A DNA stretch of 64,000 bases, from NCBI GenBank assembly GCA_013389115.1, contig JACADY010000061.1, positions 62,001-126,000 on the forward strand, written 5' to 3'. The stretch comes from Alphaproteobacteria bacterium. GTDB taxonomy: Bacteria > Pseudomonadota > Alphaproteobacteria > Micropepsales > Micropepsaceae. The notes beneath the pieces were generated by a model. That model was given only the letters and a program-made list of their open reading frames with translations. It was not told the origin of the DNA and made no database searches. Of the stretch, positions 1 through 11,082 are shown piece after piece (position 1 is the first letter of the stretch; every line of letters starts with the position of its first letter). A program made the translations under genes and the position numbers.

Positions 1-1103
1 GCAGGGCGCGTCTGGGCGAGGCCCGAGAGATCGTTGATGTCCTCAACCATGCCTTCCGGCCGGCGCATCGCAAGAATGCAGACAAAGGTTCCGATCGTCA
101 TCGCCAGGTAGATGGCCAGGTAGATGATGACGCCCTGCACGCCTTCCTGCGTTCCCGCCGCAAGGCCGACCAGCATGTGCCCTACATTGGCGATCGAGGA
201 ATAGGCCATCAGGCGCTTGATATTGGTCTGGCCGATCGCCGCAAACGAGCCGAGGAGGATCGAGGCAATCGAGACAAAGACGATGATCTGCTGCCACTGA
301 ACGGCGATGGCAAACAGCGGATCGATCAGTACGCGCAAGACCAGCGCCATCGCCGCAAGCTTTGGCGCCGCGGCGAAGAAGGCGGTTACGGGCGTCGGTG
401 CGCCCTCATAAACATCCGGCGTCCACATATGGAAGGGGACGGCGCTGATCTTGAAGGCAAGGCCTGCAAGCAGGAACACAAGACCGACCGTGAGGCCGAT
501 GTTTTGTCCACCGCTCGCAACGGCATTGCCGATGGCGTCAAAGCCCGTCGCGCCGGAAAAACCATAGATGAGCGAGGCGCCATAGAGCAGCAGCCCGGAT
601 GAAAGCGCGCCCAAGACGAAATATTTGAGCCCGGCTTCCGTCGATCGCACCGAGTCCCGGCTATAGGCGGCAAGGACGTAGAGCGCCAGACTTTGCAGCT
701 CTAGCCCGATATAGAGCACCACAAGGTCGTTGGCCGAGATCATCAGCATCATGCCCGTCGTCGCAAAGACGATGAGCACGGGGAACTCAAACCGGCGCAG
801 ACGCTCCGTCGCGATGTAGCGCGCCGACATGATGACGGCGAGCGCCGCGCCCGTCAGCACCAGCAGCTTCATGACGCGCGTGAAACCATCGGCGATGTAG
901 GTGCCATGAAAGGCGAGCCGCTCCTCCGGCGCACCGGAAAAGACGCTGATCGAGACGAGCGCGAAGAGCACAAGGGTGAGGATGTTCAACTCGCCGGTCG
1001 CGCCATCGCCGCGAAAGACGCCCCACATCAAAAGCGTCATCGCGCCAAGCGCCAGGATGAGCTCGGGGAGGATGATCAAGAGATCCTGCTGCAGGGTTTC
1101 CAT
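1..1103 (-). CDS. nuoN: NADH-quinone oxidoreductase subunit N, 3' end beyond window
   Basis: Membrane-arm, antiporter-like subunit of complex I that helps couple NADH:quinone oxidoreduction to proton pumping. About 367 codons are visible of a family length near 480; the C-terminus lies outside the left edge. The start is the ATG at 1103, giving an N-terminus [14 protein letters not shown]. The frame then reads as repeated hydrophobic helices with the family signatures [13 protein letters not shown] and [18 protein letters not shown], which contain the conserved membrane lysines. It is the last nuo gene here, 11 bp after nuoM. Identity is certain; only the end is missing. Confidence 0.95.
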   Translation of the reverse strand, partial: METLQQDLLIILPELILALGAMTLLMWGVFRGDGATGELNILTLVLFALVSISVFSGAPEERLAFHGTYIADGFTRVMKLLVLTGAALAVIMSARYIATERLRRFEFPVLIVFATTGMMLMISANDLVVLYIGLELQSLALYVLAAYSRDSVRSTEAGLKYFVLGALSSGLLLYGASLIYGFSGATGFDAIGNAVASGGQNIGLTVGLVFLLAGLAFKISAVPFHMWTPDVYEGAPTPVTAFFAAAPKLAAMALVLRVLIDPLFAIAVQWQQIIVFVSIASILLGSFAAIGQTNIKRLMAYSSIANVGHMLVGLAAGTQEGVQGVIIYLAIYLAMTIGTFVCILAMRRPEGMVEDINDLSGLAQTRP

Positions 1104-1114
1104 CGTCCCTTCCC

Positions 1115-2614
1115 TTACGGATTCGGCGCCATGAGGAGCATCGATTGCGTGTGCTCTGAAATCAGCGCCTGAACGGCGGCGCCCGTCACCTCAAAGACCG
1201 GCATCGGATAGAGGCCGAAAACGATCGTCGCAACGACGAGCGGCGCCAATATTATCCATTCGCGCCAGTCCAGATCGGCAATGGTCTGCAGGGCAGGCTT
1301 TTCAAGCGCGCCGAACACGACGCGGCGATAGAGCGTCAGCGCATAAGCGGCAGACAAGATCACGCCCGTCGTCGCGAAAAGCGCGACCCAGGTGTTCACC
1401 TGGTAGGCGCCGACCAGTGTCAGGAATTCACCGACGAAGCCGCTCGTTCCCGGCAGGCCCACATTCGCCATGGTGAAGACCATGAACATGAAGGCGTAGA
1501 CAGGCATGCGGTTGACGAGGCCGCCATAAGCCGCGATCTCGCGCGTGTGCATGCGGTCATAGATGACGCCGACGCACAGGAACAAGGCACCCGAGACGAT
1601 GCCGTGGCTCAGCATCTGCATCAGCGCGACGTCAATACCCTGACGCGTGATGGTGAAGATGCCCATCGTGACAAAGCCCATATGCGCAACCGAGGAATAG
1701 GCAATGAGCTTCTTGATGTCTTCCTGGGCAAGCGCAACGAGCGATGTGTAGATGATCGCGATGATCGAGAGCGCATAGACAAACGGCGCAAACTCGACCG
1801 AGGCCAAGGGGAACATCGGCAGCGAAAAGCGGATGAAGCCATAGCCGCCCATCTTCAGAAGAATGCCCGCAAGGATGACCGAGCCGGCGGTCGGTGCCTC
1901 CACATGCGCGTCGGGAAGCCAGGTGTGGACCGGCCACATCGGCATCTTGACGGCAAAGGAGGCGAAGAAGGCGAACCAAAGCCATCGCTGCGCCTCGGCG
2001 GCGAACTCGTAGTGGAGCAACGCCTTGATGTCGGTCGTGCCCGTGACGCCATACATGTAAAGGATGGCGAGCAGCATCAGGACGGAGCCGAGAAGCGTGT
2101 AGAGGAAGAATTTGTAGGTCGCGTACACGCGCCGCTTGCCACCCCAGACGCCGATGATGATGAACATCGGAATGAGGCCGCCCTCAAAGAAGAGATAGAA
2201 AAGGACGAGGTCGAGCGCGCAGAAAACGCCGATCATCAGCGTTTCGAGCACGAGAAACGCGATCATGTAGTCCTTGATGCGGAGGGTGATCGTGTTCCAG
2301 CTGGCCAGAATGCAGGCCGGCATCAAGAAAGCGGTCAGGACGACGAAGAGCATAGAAATGCCATCGACGCCCATGCGGTATTTGATGTTGCCACCCAGCC
2401 ATTCGGCGCTTTCCTCAAACTGAAAGCCGGGATTGGCCGGATCAAAAGTCCACCAGAGCGAGAGCGACAGGCCAAGCGTGACGATCGTCGTGTAGAGCGC
2501 GACCTGCTTGACGTTGCGCTCTCCCTCAGGTCCGTCCGCGCGAATTGCCACGATCAGAAGCGCGCCGATCAGCGGCAGGAAGGTGATGAGCGAGAGCAAA
2601 GGCACGGTTTCCAT
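1115..2614 (-). CDS. nuoM: NADH-quinone oxidoreductase subunit M
   Basis: Antiporter-like proton-pumping subunit of the complex I membrane arm, 499 aa, the usual family length. It is hydrophobic throughout. Visible signatures are the conserved glutamate in [12 protein letters not shown], the lysine in [18 protein letters not shown], and [19 protein letters not shown]. The ATG at 2614 shares one base with the TAA stop of nuoL, so the two are probably translationally coupled. It ends in TAA, which shows that TAA is a normal stop codon in this genome. Confidence 0.97.
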   Translation of the reverse strand: METVPLLSLITFLPLIGALLIVAIRADGPEGERNVKQVALYTTIVTLGLSLSLWWTFDPANPGFQFEESAEWLGGNIKYRMGVDGISMLFVVLTAFLMPACILASWNTITLRIKDYMIAFLVLETLMIGVFCALDLVLFYLFFEGGLIPMFIIIGVWGGKRRVYATYKFFLYTLLGSVLMLLAILYMYGVTGTTDIKALLHYEFAAEAQRWLWFAFFASFAVKMPMWPVHTWLPDAHVEAPTAGSVILAGILLKMGGYGFIRFSLPMFPLASVEFAPFVYALSIIAIIYTSLVALAQEDIKKLIAYSSVAHMGFVTMGIFTITRQGIDVALMQMLSHGIVSGALFLCVGVIYDRMHTREIAAYGGLVNRMPVYAFMFMVFTMANVGLPGTSGFVGEFLTLVGAYQVNTWVALFATTGVILSAAYALTLYRRVVFGALEKPALQTIADLDWREWIILAPLVVATIVFGLYPMPVFEVTGAAVQALISEHTQSMLLMAPNP

Positions 2615-4587
2615 TATTGCGCTCCCATCGCCATGAAATAGGTGACGAGCGCGGCGATGCCGATCAACATCGCGAAGGCGTAGTGATAGATGTAACCCGA
2701 CTGGAGCTGAACCACCCGGCGGGTCGTGTCCATCACGCGCGCCGCCACGCCGTCTGGACCAAATCCATCGATGAGCCAGCCATCGCCGTCGCGCCAGAAC
2801 AGCCGCGCGAGCGCATAGGCCGGACGTACAAAGATGAGGTCGTAGAGCTCATCGAAGTACCATTTGCGGTAGATGAAGGTGTAAAGGAGGCCCTTGCGCT
2901 CTGCCATGCGGGCAGGCAGTCCCGGATTGTTCAGATAGAAGTGCCAGGCAATGGCAAGCCCCGTCAGCATGACGGCGAGCGGCGCCAGCTTGACCCAGGT
3001 CGGGACCTCGTGGCTCAGGTCCAGCGCCTTGTGCTCTTCAAGCACAAAGATCGCGCCCTTCCAGAATTCCCCGCGGTGATGGCCGATGAAATCATCGGCG
3101 AAGTACATTCCGGCAAAGGCCGCGCCGAACGCGAGGACCGCGAGCGGGATCATCATCACCGGCGGGCTCTCATGGACATGAGTGAGCGTTTCCTCATCCT
3201 CGTGATGCGGCCCGTGGAAGGTCATGAAGATGAGGCGCCAGGAATAGAATGAAGTCATCAAGGCGGCCGCGATGCCTGCGATGAAGGCATAGATGCCGGG
3301 GTCGGTCGCGGCGGCATAGACGCTCTCGATGATCGCATCCTTCGAATAGAAACCGGCAAAGCCGATATTCGGCAGTTCGTGCGAGAGGACGCCGAGCGGA
3401 ATGCCAACGCCCGTCAAGGCGAAGGTGCCCACCAGCATCATCATCCAGGTCATGGGGATGAGACGGAAGAGGCCGCCCATGTGCCGCATGTCCTGCTCAT
3501 GATGCATCGCGTGGATGACCGAGCCTGCGCCCAGGAACAGAAGCGCCTTGAAGAAGGCATAGGTGAAGAGATGGAACATCGCCGCCTCATAGGCCGAGAC
3601 GCCGCAGGCAAAGAACATGTAGCCGAGCTGGGAACAGGTCGAGTAGGCGATGACGCGCTTGATGTCGTTCTGGAACATGCCGACTGTGGCGGCAAAAAAA
3701 GCGGTCGTCGCGCCCACGATCGTGACGACGGCCAACGCAACCGGCGCGAACTCGAACATGGGCGAGCAACGGCAAACGAGGAAGACGCCCGCCGTCACCA
3801 TGGTCGCGGCATGGATGAGGGCCGAGACGGGCGTTGGACCCTCCATCGCGTCGGGAAGCCAGGTGTGAAGGGGAACCTGCGCGGACTTGCCCATCGCGCC
3901 CATGAAGAGGAGGAGACAGATCGTGTCGAGGACATCAAGCCTCATCCCCAGGAACTCGAAGGTCTGCCCGGCCTGTTCGGGGACCGCAGCAAAGACGGTG
4001 CTGAAGTCAAGCGAGCCAAAGGCAAAAAACACGCCCATGATGCCAAGTACGAAACCGAAATCGCCAACCCGGTTGACGATGAAGGCCTTGATGGCGGCCG
4101 CGTTCGCCTCGGGCTTGTGATACCAAAAGCCGATCAAGAGATAGGAGGCGAGGCCGACGCCCTCCCAGCCGAAGAACATCTGCAGGAAATTGTCGGCCGT
4201 CACCAGCATCAGCATGGCGAAGGTGAAGAGCGACAGATAGGCAAAGAAGCGCGGGCGGTGCGGATCCTCGGCCATGTAGCCGATCGAGTACAGGTGCACG
4301 AGCGCCGAGACCGTGTTGACAACGACCAGCATGACGCCCGTCAGCGCATCAAATCGCAGCTTCCAGGCAACCTCCAGGGCGCCGCTATCGATCCAAGTGA
4401 AGATCGTGAGCGTCACAGGCTCCCCATGGCCGAGGGCGAAGCGCGAGAAGGCGGCGAGCGAGAGCCCCAGCGCCAGCATCATGAAGGAAGTGGTGAGGTA
4501 TTCCGCCCCCCGCTCGCCCAATTGCCGGCCGAAAAAGCCAGCGATGATCGCGCCAGCGAGGGGAAGGAAGACAATGGCCGAAAGCAT
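2614..4587 (-). CDS. nuoL: NADH-quinone oxidoreductase subunit L
   Basis: Largest antiporter-like subunit of complex I, 657 aa, at the distal end of the membrane arm. Signatures include [19 protein letters not shown], which holds the conserved glutamate, and [19 protein letters not shown]. The region after about residue 500 fits the long lateral helix and terminal transmembrane helix that clamp the membrane arm in known structures. The gene starts 5 bp after nuoK and its stop overlaps the nuoM start. Confidence 0.97.
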   Translation of the reverse strand: MLSAIVFLPLAGAIIAGFFGRQLGERGAEYLTTSFMMLALGLSLAAFSRFALGHGEPVTLTIFTWIDSGALEVAWKLRFDALTGVMLVVVNTVSALVHLYSIGYMAEDPHRPRFFAYLSLFTFAMLMLVTADNFLQMFFGWEGVGLASYLLIGFWYHKPEANAAAIKAFIVNRVGDFGFVLGIMGVFFAFGSLDFSTVFAAVPEQAGQTFEFLGMRLDVLDTICLLLFMGAMGKSAQVPLHTWLPDAMEGPTPVSALIHAATMVTAGVFLVCRCSPMFEFAPVALAVVTIVGATTAFFAATVGMFQNDIKRVIAYSTCSQLGYMFFACGVSAYEAAMFHLFTYAFFKALLFLGAGSVIHAMHHEQDMRHMGGLFRLIPMTWMMMLVGTFALTGVGIPLGVLSHELPNIGFAGFYSKDAIIESVYAAATDPGIYAFIAGIAAALMTSFYSWRLIFMTFHGPHHEDEETLTHVHESPPVMMIPLAVLAFGAAFAGMYFADDFIGHHRGEFWKGAIFVLEEHKALDLSHEVPTWVKLAPLAVMLTGLAIAWHFYLNNPGLPARMAERKGLLYTFIYRKWYFDELYDLIFVRPAYALARLFWRDGDGWLIDGFGPDGVAARVMDTTRRVVQLQSGYIYHYAFAMLIGIAALVTYFMAMGAQ

Positions 4588-4592
4588 GGGCC

Positions 4593-4910
4593 CTAACCCC
4601 GCATCATGTTGATGTCCTCAACCGCGATCGTGCCGCGGTTGCGGAAGTAGACGACGAGAATGGCAAGCCCGATGGCCGCTTCGGCCGCCGCAACGGTCAG
4701 CACCATGAGGGCAAAGACCTGTCCTGCCACCTGACCCAGATGCATGGAGAAGGCGACAAGGTTGATATTGACGGCGAGCAGAATGAGCTCAATCGACATC
4801 AGGATGACGATGACGTTCTTGCGATTGATGAAGATGCCAAGAATGCCAATCGTGAAGAGTATCGCGGCTGTCGTCAGATAGTGGCCAAGGCCAATGTCAA
4901 AGGGTGCCAT
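4593..4910 (-). CDS. nuoK: NADH-quinone oxidoreductase subunit K
   Basis: Small membrane subunit of complex I, 105 aa, with three predicted helices. The two functionally important membrane glutamates are present in the contexts [13 protein letters not shown] and [13 protein letters not shown]. The start is ATG at 4910, 5 bp after the nuoJ stop, in the standard J-K-L-M-N order. It ends in TAG. Confidence 0.96.
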   Translation of the reverse strand: MAPFDIGLGHYLTTAAILFTIGILGIFINRKNVIVILMSIELILLAVNINLVAFSMHLGQVAGQVFALMVLTVAAAEAAIGLAILVVYFRNRGTIAVEDINMMRG

Positions 4911-4915
4911 CGCGT

Positions 4916-5524
4916 TCAGATCCCCTGCCCCGGTTTGACTTTCTTCAGCTCGACCGCCTCCTCACGCGTCCGGCCAACCTGGCGCGCAACCGATTGCCGG
5001 CGCACGCCCTCGCGATGACGAAGCGTGAGCACAATGGCACCGATCATCGCCAGCAACAGGACGAGGCCCGAAAGCTGAAACACAAAGAAATAGTCCGTAT
5101 AGAGAACGCGTCCGAGAGCCTCGGTATTGGAGATGCCGCCCGGGGGAAGTTCGGGCCTTGCCGTGACCGTGGTTCCCGCGGCGAAGTTCCAGGCCAGGAG
5201 CACGACAATCAACTCGGCAAGCAGCACGCCCGCGATGACGGCGCCAAAGGGCAGGTATTCCAGAAAGCCCTCGCGAAGCTCAGTGAAGTCGATGTCGAGC
5301 ATCATCACGACGAAAAGGAAGAGGACGGCGACAGCACCCACATAGACAACGACGAGGATCATCGCCAGGAACTCTGCCCCCATCAGCACGAAGAGGCCGG
5401 CCGCGTTGAAGAAAGCGAGAATGAGGAACAGCACCGAGTGGACGGGATTGCGTGCGGCAATCACCATGATGGCCGAGATCACCAGCACACCGCTGAACAG
5501 ATAGAAGGCGAGCGCTTGAAGCAC
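4916..5524 (-). CDS. nuoJ: NADH-quinone oxidoreductase subunit J
   Basis: Membrane subunit of complex I, about 202 aa with five predicted helices; the motif [19 protein letters not shown] is typical of NuoJ. The open frame extends upstream to 5611, but that stretch is low-complexity and unlike NuoJ. The GTG at 5524 (N-terminus [12 protein letters not shown]) matches the family N-terminus and is preceded by AGAAAAGGA, a plausible ribosome binding site, so it is chosen as the start. An unusually long, hairpin-rich spacer separates it from nuoI. Confidence 0.92.
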   Translation of the reverse strand: MLQALAFYLFSGVLVISAIMVIAARNPVHSVLFLILAFFNAAGLFVLMGAEFLAMILVVVYVGAVAVLFLFVVMMLDIDFTELREGFLEYLPFGAVIAGVLLAELIVVLLAWNFAAGTTVTARPELPPGGISNTEALGRVLYTDYFFVFQLSGLVLLLAMIGAIVLTLRHREGVRRQSVARQVGRTREEAVELKKVKPGQGI

Positions 5525-5572
5525 GCGGCAGTCCTTTTCTCTTTTCCCGCCTTTAAGACCGGAAGCGGCCCT

Positions 5573-5724
5573 TGGCCCGGCGGGCCATCTTGCGAGGCGC
5601 AAGTCGTCCATTCACGGGTAAGCCCGGCGCAGGAGGTGCGCCCGGATTTCGCGTGGGACAGACCCCGCCGCCCCTCATGGGGCCCGTCCTTTAGCTGATA
5701 CGCCGATTCGGCGGGAAATCCGCC
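5573..5724 (-). other. Hairpin-rich spacer between nuoI and nuoJ, candidate structured RNA
   Basis: The only long gap in the nuo operon (5525-5747) holds a run of short perfect inverted repeats. They are TGGCCC/GGGCCA (5573-5587), CTTGCG/CGCAAG (5589-5603), CGGG/CCCG (5615-5626), GGCGC/GCGCC (5626-5642), and GGAC/GTCC (5656-5689) enclosing CCCC/GGGG (5671-5682). Two mutually exclusive stems follow, CGCCG/CGGCG (5701-5713) and GGCGG/CCGCC (5710-5724). Any nuoI-nuoJ transcript would contain them. A decayed palindromic mobile repeat is the main alternative; no U-tract is present, so it is not a classic terminator. Confidence 0.45.
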
Positions 5725-5747
5725 CTGGTGAGGAAACCGGCGCCGTT

Positions 5748-6236
5748 CTAGCGGTAAGGTGCGTCCAACTCCAGATTTTTCGCGATTTCGCGCTCCCACC
5801 GGTCGCCGTTGGCGAGCAATTTCTCCTTGTTGTAGAGAAGCTCGGCGCGGGTCTCGGTTGAAAACTCGAAATTCGGTCCCTCCACGATCGCATCGACCGG
5901 GCAAGCCTCCTGGCAAAAGCCGCAATAGATGCATTTGACCATATCGATGTCATAGCGGGTCGTGCGGCGCGAGCCGTCATCGCGCGGCTCGGCCTCGATG
6001 GTGATCGCCTGGGCCGGGCAGATCGCCTCGCAGAGCTTGCAGGCGATGCACCGCTCCTCACCGTTGGGATAGCGACGCAGTGCATGCTCTCCCCGGAAAC
6101 GGGGCGATAGCGGCCCCTTCTCAAAGGGATAGTTCACGGTCGGCTTGGGCCGCGCCATGTATCTGAGCGCGAGGAACATGCCGGAGACGATGTCCATCAG
6201 CATCACTGCGCGCAGGTTCCGCTCCAGCCAGGACAT
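5748..6236 (-). CDS. nuoI: NADH-quinone oxidoreductase subunit I (two 4Fe-4S ferredoxin)
   Basis: Peripheral-arm subunit of complex I that carries electrons between NuoG and NuoB through clusters N6a and N6b. It is 162 aa, the usual alphaproteobacterial length. The two cluster motifs are clear: [12 protein letters not shown] near residue 63 and [12 protein letters not shown] near residue 102. The ATG at 6236 gives [15 protein letters not shown]. It lies 12 bp after the nuoH stop, and its assembly depends on the iron-sulfur machinery encoded later in this window. Confidence 0.97.
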   Translation of the reverse strand: MSWLERNLRAVMLMDIVSGMFLALRYMARPKPTVNYPFEKGPLSPRFRGEHALRRYPNGEERCIACKLCEAICPAQAITIEAEPRDDGSRRTTRYDIDMVKCIYCGFCQEACPVDAIVEGPNFEFSTETRAELLYNKEKLLANGDRWEREIAKNLELDAPYR

Positions 6237-6248
6237 GGACTTTCTCCT

Positions 6249-7304
6249 TCAGGTTGGATAGGCGCCAGTGAGAACGAGATAGCCCGCCGTCACCACGACC
6301 CAAACGAGCGTTGTCGGCAGAAAGACCTTCCAACCCAGCCGCATGAGCTGGTCATAGCGATAGCGCGGCACGATGGCCTTGGTGAGTGCGAAGATGCAGA
6401 AGATCAGCCAGACCTTGATCATGAACCAAATCGCGCCTGGCACGGCATTCAAGGGAAAGATGTCGAGCGGCGGCAGCCAACCGCCCAGGAACAGGGTCGT
6501 GAACATCGCGCACATGAGAACGATGCTTACATATTACCCGATCATGTAGAGCAGGAACGGCGTCGAGGAATATTCGACCATATAGCCGGCGACGAGCTCC
6601 GATTCGGCCTCAGGCAGGTCGAAGGGGGGGCGGTTCGTTTCAGCGTGGGCGGAAATCAGGAATATGACCGCCATCGGAAAGAGCAGCGTGAAGAGGTTCC
6701 AGCCGTGCTCGCCCTGCTGACGCACGATCTCCGACAGATTCAGCGATCCCGCCCAGAGCAGCACCGTGATCAGCACGAACCCGATCGAGACCTCGTAGGA
6801 CACCATCTGCGCCGCCGTGCGCATGGCGCCAAGAAAGGGATATTTCGAGTTCGATGCCCATCCGCCCATGATGATGCCGTAGACGCCGAGCGAAGAGATG
6901 GCGAAAAGATAGAGAATACCGACATTGATGTTGGAGACGACCCAGCCCTCGGACACGGGAATGACCGCCCAGGCCGATAGCGCGAGGGTCAGTGTGACGA
7001 TAGGCGCCAGCAGGAAGATGAACTTGTTCGCGCTAGCCGGAACAACCGGCTCCTTCACGATATACTTCAGAAAGTCGGCGAAGGACTGGAGCAAACCGAA
7101 GGCACCGACGACATTCGGTCCCTTGCGCAATTGCACCGAGGCCCAGATCTTGCGATCCGCCAGCAGGATGAAGGCCAGATTCACAAGCAGGGTGAGGACG
7201 AGGAGGAGGATGCCCGTCAGAACGCCCAGCACCCAGGAAAGCTCATAGGGAACCTCCCCGAACAATGCGGTGAGCGCCCAGTTCCAGAAATCAATCAAGA
7301 CCAT
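6249..7304 (-). pseudogene. nuoH: NADH-quinone oxidoreductase subunit H, interrupted by one in-frame TAA
   Basis: NuoH forms the quinone chamber at the joint of the two arms of complex I. From the ATG at 7304 the frame encodes 256 aa of typical NuoH, including [21 protein letters not shown]. It then meets TAA at 6534-6536 and continues in the same frame for 94 aa to the normal C-terminus at 6249. Full length with read-through would be about 351 aa, normal for the family. Family members read G-E-Y here (A-E-Y in mitochondrial ND1), so the stop replaces a conserved glutamate codon, consistent with GAA to TAA. Both halves look otherwise intact. A sequencing or assembly error, a very recent nonsense mutation, or read-through are all possible. 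An ATG at 6515 could start a separate C-terminal fragment but has a weak ribosome binding site. Confidence 0.9.
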
Positions 7305-7311
7305 GTCGGGT

Positions 7312-9462
7312 TCACTCCGCGGCGGATGCGAGCGGGCGCCCCGCGCTCGACCGGCTGCATTCAGCCAATGTCGCGCTGGCACGGGCGATCGGGTTCGTCA
7401 GATAGAAATCGCTGATGGGATAGACAAAGGGATGGGCATTGTCGATGGGTCCCGCGGTACCGATGGCGCGCCATATCGCGGGATCGGCCGGCGGAAAGCC
7501 GGGCGCCTTGTCCAATTGAGCGACGTGGGGCGCGTCGGACGCCATCGCCTCTCGCAACTGCGCGAGGCTGTCATAGGGAAGCTTCCTTCCCAGAACCTCG
7601 GACAGTGCGCGCAGGATCGTCCAATCCTCCTTTGCCTCGCCCGGGGGAAAGGACGCGCGGTTCGCCCGCTGCACACGGCCTTCAATATTCACATAGGTTC
7701 CAGGCTTTTCGGTATAGGCCGCCCCCGGCAGGATGATGTCGGCGCGGTGCGCGCCCTTATCGCCATGGCTGCCCAGATAGATCACGAAGGCCTTGCCAAG
7801 CGCCCGGGTGTCGATCTCATCGGCGCCGAGCAGGAAGAGCGTGTCGATCTCGCCCTTGCCGGCGCCCGCCACGATGCCGGCGGTGTCACGGCCGCCCTGC
7901 CCTGGCAGGAAACCCAGATCGAGCGCGGCGACACGCGCGGCTGCGGTGTGCAGCAGGTTGAAGCCGTTCCAACCCGCCTCGCCCTCCGGTCCGATCATGC
8001 CCGTCGCGCTGGCGATCTTCGCACAGGCGGCGAGGACGGCAGCGCCATCGGGCCGTGCGAGCGCACCCATGCCGATGATCAGCATCGGATGCTTCGCGCT
8101 CTTCAGCGTTTCGAAGGCGGCGTGGCGGCCATCCGCGATCGCGATCAGGTCGGCCGGGTTGTTACCCAACTCACAGACCGGGTAGTTGAGATCCGCAGGG
8201 GGACCGAGGCGGGCGATGTTGAGATTGCCGCGCAGCCATGCCTTGCGGATGCGGGCATTGAGGACCGGGGCCTCCATCCTCGGATTGGTGCCGATGAGCA
8301 GCAGCGCGTCAGCGGCCTCGACACTGGCGATGCCTGAATTGAACAGATAGCCCGCGCGGGGGCCACGCGTCCCATCCGGCGCAAGGCCGATCTTGGCGCC
8401 GTCCTGGCGGCAGTCGAGATTGACAACGCCGAGCGCGGTCATCAGGTCTTTCAGCGCCTTGATGCTCTCCGCGTCGGCAAGGTCGCCCACGATGGCGGCC
8501 ATGCGCTCGGGCTTCGTTGTGGCGAAGCGCGCGGCGATGGCGGCGAAGGCCTCCGGCCAATCGGCTTCCGTCAACTTTCCGTCCTTGCGGACATAGGGTC
8601 GGTCGAGACGCTGGCGTTTCAGTCCATCCCAGACGAAGCGCGTCTTATCGGAGATCCACTCCTCGTTCACATCGTCATTGTTGCGCGGCAGGATGCGCAT
8701 CACCTCCCGCCCGCGCGCGTCGATGCGAATGTTGGCGCCAAGCGCATCCATGACATCGATGCTCTCGATCTTCTTCAATTCCCATGGCCGCGCGTTGAAC
8801 GCGTAAGGCTTGGAGGTCAGCGCGCCCACAGGACAAAGATCGATGATGTTGCCCGAGAGCTCGCTCGTCACGGCCTTTTCAAGATAGGTCGTGATCTCCA
8901 TGTCCTCGCCCCGGCCGATGGCGCCGATCTCATCGACTCCAGCGACCTCGGCCGCGAAGCGCACACAGCGCGTGCAATGAATGCAGCGCGTCATGATCGT
9001 CTTGACGAGCGGGCCCATGTTCTTTTCGGTGACCGCGCGCTTGTTCTCCTTGAAGCGCTCGAGCTTATCGTGGCCATAGGCCATGGCCTGGTCCTGCAAA
9101 TCGCACTCGCCACCCTGGTCGCAGATCGGGCAATCGAGCGGGTGATTGATGAGCAGGAATTCCATCACGCCTTCGCGCGCCTTCTTGACCGTGGGCGATC
9201 CCGTCACGATCTCATGCAGCGGCTGGCCTTCCTTGACAGGCGGCAGGTCGCGCAATTGCTGCGCGCAGGAGGCGACGGGCTTGGGGCCGGGGCGGCCACC
9301 CATGCGCACCTCAACAAGGCACATGCGGCAATTGCCCGCGATCGACAGACGCTCATGGAAGCAGAAGCGCGGGATCTCCTTCCCCGCCGCCTCGCAAGCC
9401 TGAAGCAAGGTCAGGTTGGGGTCGAGGTCGTATTCCTTGCCGTCGATGATGATCTTGGTCAT
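7312..9462 (-). CDS. nuoG: NADH-quinone oxidoreductase subunit G
   Basis: Large iron-sulfur subunit of the NADH-oxidising module, 716 aa. The N-terminal ferredoxin-like region has the 2Fe-2S cysteines around [10 protein letters not shown], the His-Cys 4Fe-4S site [19 protein letters not shown], and a further site TRCIHCTRC. The remainder is the molybdopterin-oxidoreductase-like fold, which carries no molybdenum in this family. The start ATG at 9462 gives [13 protein letters not shown]. It lies 6 bp after the small pentapeptide-repeat gene and 7 bp before nuoH. Confidence 0.97.
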   Translation of the reverse strand: MTKIIIDGKEYDLDPNLTLLQACEAAGKEIPRFCFHERLSIAGNCRMCLVEVRMGGRPGPKPVASCAQQLRDLPPVKEGQPLHEIVTGSPTVKKAREGVMEFLLINHPLDCPICDQGGECDLQDQAMAYGHDKLERFKENKRAVTEKNMGPLVKTIMTRCIHCTRCVRFAAEVAGVDEIGAIGRGEDMEITTYLEKAVTSELSGNIIDLCPVGALTSKPYAFNARPWELKKIESIDVMDALGANIRIDARGREVMRILPRNNDDVNEEWISDKTRFVWDGLKRQRLDRPYVRKDGKLTEADWPEAFAAIAARFATTKPERMAAIVGDLADAESIKALKDLMTALGVVNLDCRQDGAKIGLAPDGTRGPRAGYLFNSGIASVEAADALLLIGTNPRMEAPVLNARIRKAWLRGNLNIARLGPPADLNYPVCELGNNPADLIAIADGRHAAFETLKSAKHPMLIIGMGALARPDGAAVLAACAKIASATGMIGPEGEAGWNGFNLLHTAAARVAALDLGFLPGQGGRDTAGIVAGAGKGEIDTLFLLGADEIDTRALGKAFVIYLGSHGDKGAHRADIILPGAAYTEKPGTYVNIEGRVQRANRASFPPGEAKEDWTILRALSEVLGRKLPYDSLAQLREAMASDAPHVAQLDKAPGFPPADPAIWRAIGTAGPIDNAHPFVYPISDFYLTNPIARASATLAECSRSSAGRPLASAAE

Positions 9463-9468
9463 GGGGAG

Positions 9469-9741
9469 CTATGTCGTTCGTTGCGCGCGGTAGGCCGCGA
9501 AGAGGTCGGCGACGGCGACGCCATCGATGGTCATGCCGTCCAGATTGCAGTGCGAAATGGCGGCCCCGGAGAGATTCGCGTCCGTGATGCGCAGGTTGCC
9601 GAGGCACGCATTCTCGATGCGCGCGCCGGTCAGCTTCACATCCGTAAAACTTGCACCCGCAAGGTTCACGTTAACGAACCGAGAGGCCGAGAGATCTGCA
9701 TCGTTCGCATCAATCGTTTCGCGGGTGTGGTGAAGGTTCAT
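9469..9741 (-). CDS. Small pentapeptide-repeat protein inside the nuo operon
   Basis: A 90-aa protein made almost entirely of pentapeptide repeats, the A(D/N)LXX type that folds as a right-handed quadrilateral beta-helix. About twelve units are visible, for example DADLS, NVNLA, GASFT and DANLS. It ends in a short tail, VADLFAAYRAQ. It has no signal peptide or membrane segment, so a cytoplasmic location is expected. It sits between nuoF and nuoG with gaps of 6 bp on each side, so it is co-transcribed with complex I. The family ranges from DNA-mimic to structural proteins and no function can be assigned. Confidence 0.85.
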   Translation of the reverse strand: MNLHHTRETIDANDADLSASRFVNVNLAGASFTDVKLTGARIENACLGNLRITDANLSGAAISHCNLDGMTIDGVAVADLFAAYRAQRTT

Positions 9742-9747
9742 TGCACC

Positions 9748-11046
9748 CTACTCCGCCGCGATGGCCGGCTTGGCGCCGCGCTTCTGAGCGATGCGGCGCT
9801 CAAGCTCCGGACGGAAGTGGCGGATGAGACCCTGAATCGGCCAGGCCGCCGCATCGCCGAGCGCACAGATCGTGTGGCCTTCAACCTGCTTTGTCACTTC
9901 GAGCAGGAGATCGATTTCTTCTACCTCCGCCTCGCCCTTCACCAGTCTTGTCATCACGCGCCACATCCAGCCGGTGCCCTCACGGCACGGCGTGCACTGG
10001 CCGCAGCTTTCATGCTTGTAGAAATAGGACAGCCGCGCGATCGCCCGCACGATGTCGGTCGACTTGTCCATGACGATGACCGCCGCCGTGCCGAGGCCCG
10101 ACTGCACGTCGCGCAAGGAATCGAAATCCATCAGCACGGTGTCACAGATCGATTTGGGTAAGAGCGGCACCGAGGAGCCACCGGGGATCACGGCCAGGAG
10201 ATTGTCCCAGCCGCCGCGGACGCCGCCCGCGTGGCGATCGATCAGCTCACGTAGCGGGATGCCCATTTCCTCCTCGACATTGCAAGGCTTATTCACGTGC
10301 CCTGAGATGCAGAAGAGCTTGGTGCCGGTGTTGTTCGGGCGGCCGAGCGCGGCAAACCACGCCGCTCCCCGGCGCAGGATGGTCGGCGCCACCGCAATCG
10401 ATTCCACGTTGTTGACCGTGGTGGGGCAGCCATAGAGGCCGACATTGGCCGGAAAGGGCGGCTTCAGGCGCGGCATGCCCTTCTTGCCCTCAAGGCTTTC
10501 GATGAGCGCCGTTTCCTCACCGCAGATATAGGCGCCAGCGCCGTGATGCACGATCACGTCGAAATCATAGCCATGCACGTTGTTCTTGCCGATGAGACCC
10601 GCCGCATAGGCCTCTGCGACGGCCTCTTCCATGTGCTCACGCTCACGGATGAACTCGCCGCGGATATAGATGAAGGCGGCGACGGCGCGCATGGCGAAGC
10701 CCGCAACGAGGCAGCCCTCGATCAGGGTGTGAGGGTCGTGGCGCAGGATCTCGCGATCCTTGCAGGTGCCGGGTTCGGACTCGTCCGCATTGACGACGAG
10801 ATATGACGGGCGACCGTCGGACTGCTTGGGCATGAAGGACCACTTAAGGCCGGTCGGGAAGCCCGCGCCGCCGCGTCCGCGCAATCCCGATTTCTTCATC
10901 TCCTCGACGATCGCGTCGGGGCCTTTTTCAAGGATCGCCTTGGTGCCGTCCCAGATGCCGCGCTTGCGCGCGCCGGCGAGGCGCCAATCTTGGAAGCCGT
11001 ACAGATTCTGAAAGATGCGGTCCTTATCGGCGAGCATCTGTCGCAC
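9748..11046 (-). CDS. nuoF: NADH-quinone oxidoreductase subunit F (NADH/FMN/4Fe-4S)
   Basis: Catalytic entry subunit of complex I, which binds NADH and FMN and holds cluster N3. It is 432 aa. The nucleotide/flavin motif [16 protein letters not shown] is near residue 54, and the 4Fe-4S motif [14 protein letters not shown] is near residue 348. The start is ATG at 11046. The 36-bp gap to nuoE is the largest among the hydrophilic subunits but still fits one transcript. Confidence 0.97.
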   Translation of the reverse strand: MRQMLADKDRIFQNLYGFQDWRLAGARKRGIWDGTKAILEKGPDAIVEEMKKSGLRGRGGAGFPTGLKWSFMPKQSDGRPSYLVVNADESEPGTCKDREILRHDPHTLIEGCLVAGFAMRAVAAFIYIRGEFIREREHMEEAVAEAYAAGLIGKNNVHGYDFDVIVHHGAGAYICGEETALIESLEGKKGMPRLKPPFPANVGLYGCPTTVNNVESIAVAPTILRRGAAWFAALGRPNNTGTKLFCISGHVNKPCNVEEEMGIPLRELIDRHAGGVRGGWDNLLAVIPGGSSVPLLPKSICDTVLMDFDSLRDVQSGLGTAAVIVMDKSTDIVRAIARLSYFYKHESCGQCTPCREGTGWMWRVMTRLVKGEAEVEEIDLLLEVTKQVEGHTICALGDAAAWPIQGLIRHFRPELERRIAQKRGAKPAIAAE

Positions 11047-11082
11047 CCAATGCGTTTTTCGTGTTCACATGGTCCGGCATTA

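Noticed and set aside
1547-4596. Long plus-strand frames opposite nuoM and nuoL
   Set aside because: Charged, low-complexity translations that mirror hydrophobic membrane genes; no start signals or motifs.
5525-5611. N-terminal extension of nuoJ to an ATG at 5611
   Set aside because: The extension is unlike NuoJ and lies in the hairpin region; the GTG at 5524 has a good ribosome binding site.
6249-6533. Separate short gene for the NuoH C-terminus starting at the ATG at 6515
   Set aside because: The frame is continuous with nuoH across the TAA, no convincing ribosome binding site precedes the ATG, and split NuoH is not known; kept only as an alternative.
6249-7304. Genetic code with TAA reassigned to an amino acid, to explain nuoH
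   Set aside because: nuoM, nuoL, nuoD and other genes stop at TAA at the expected family length, so TAA is a working stop codon.
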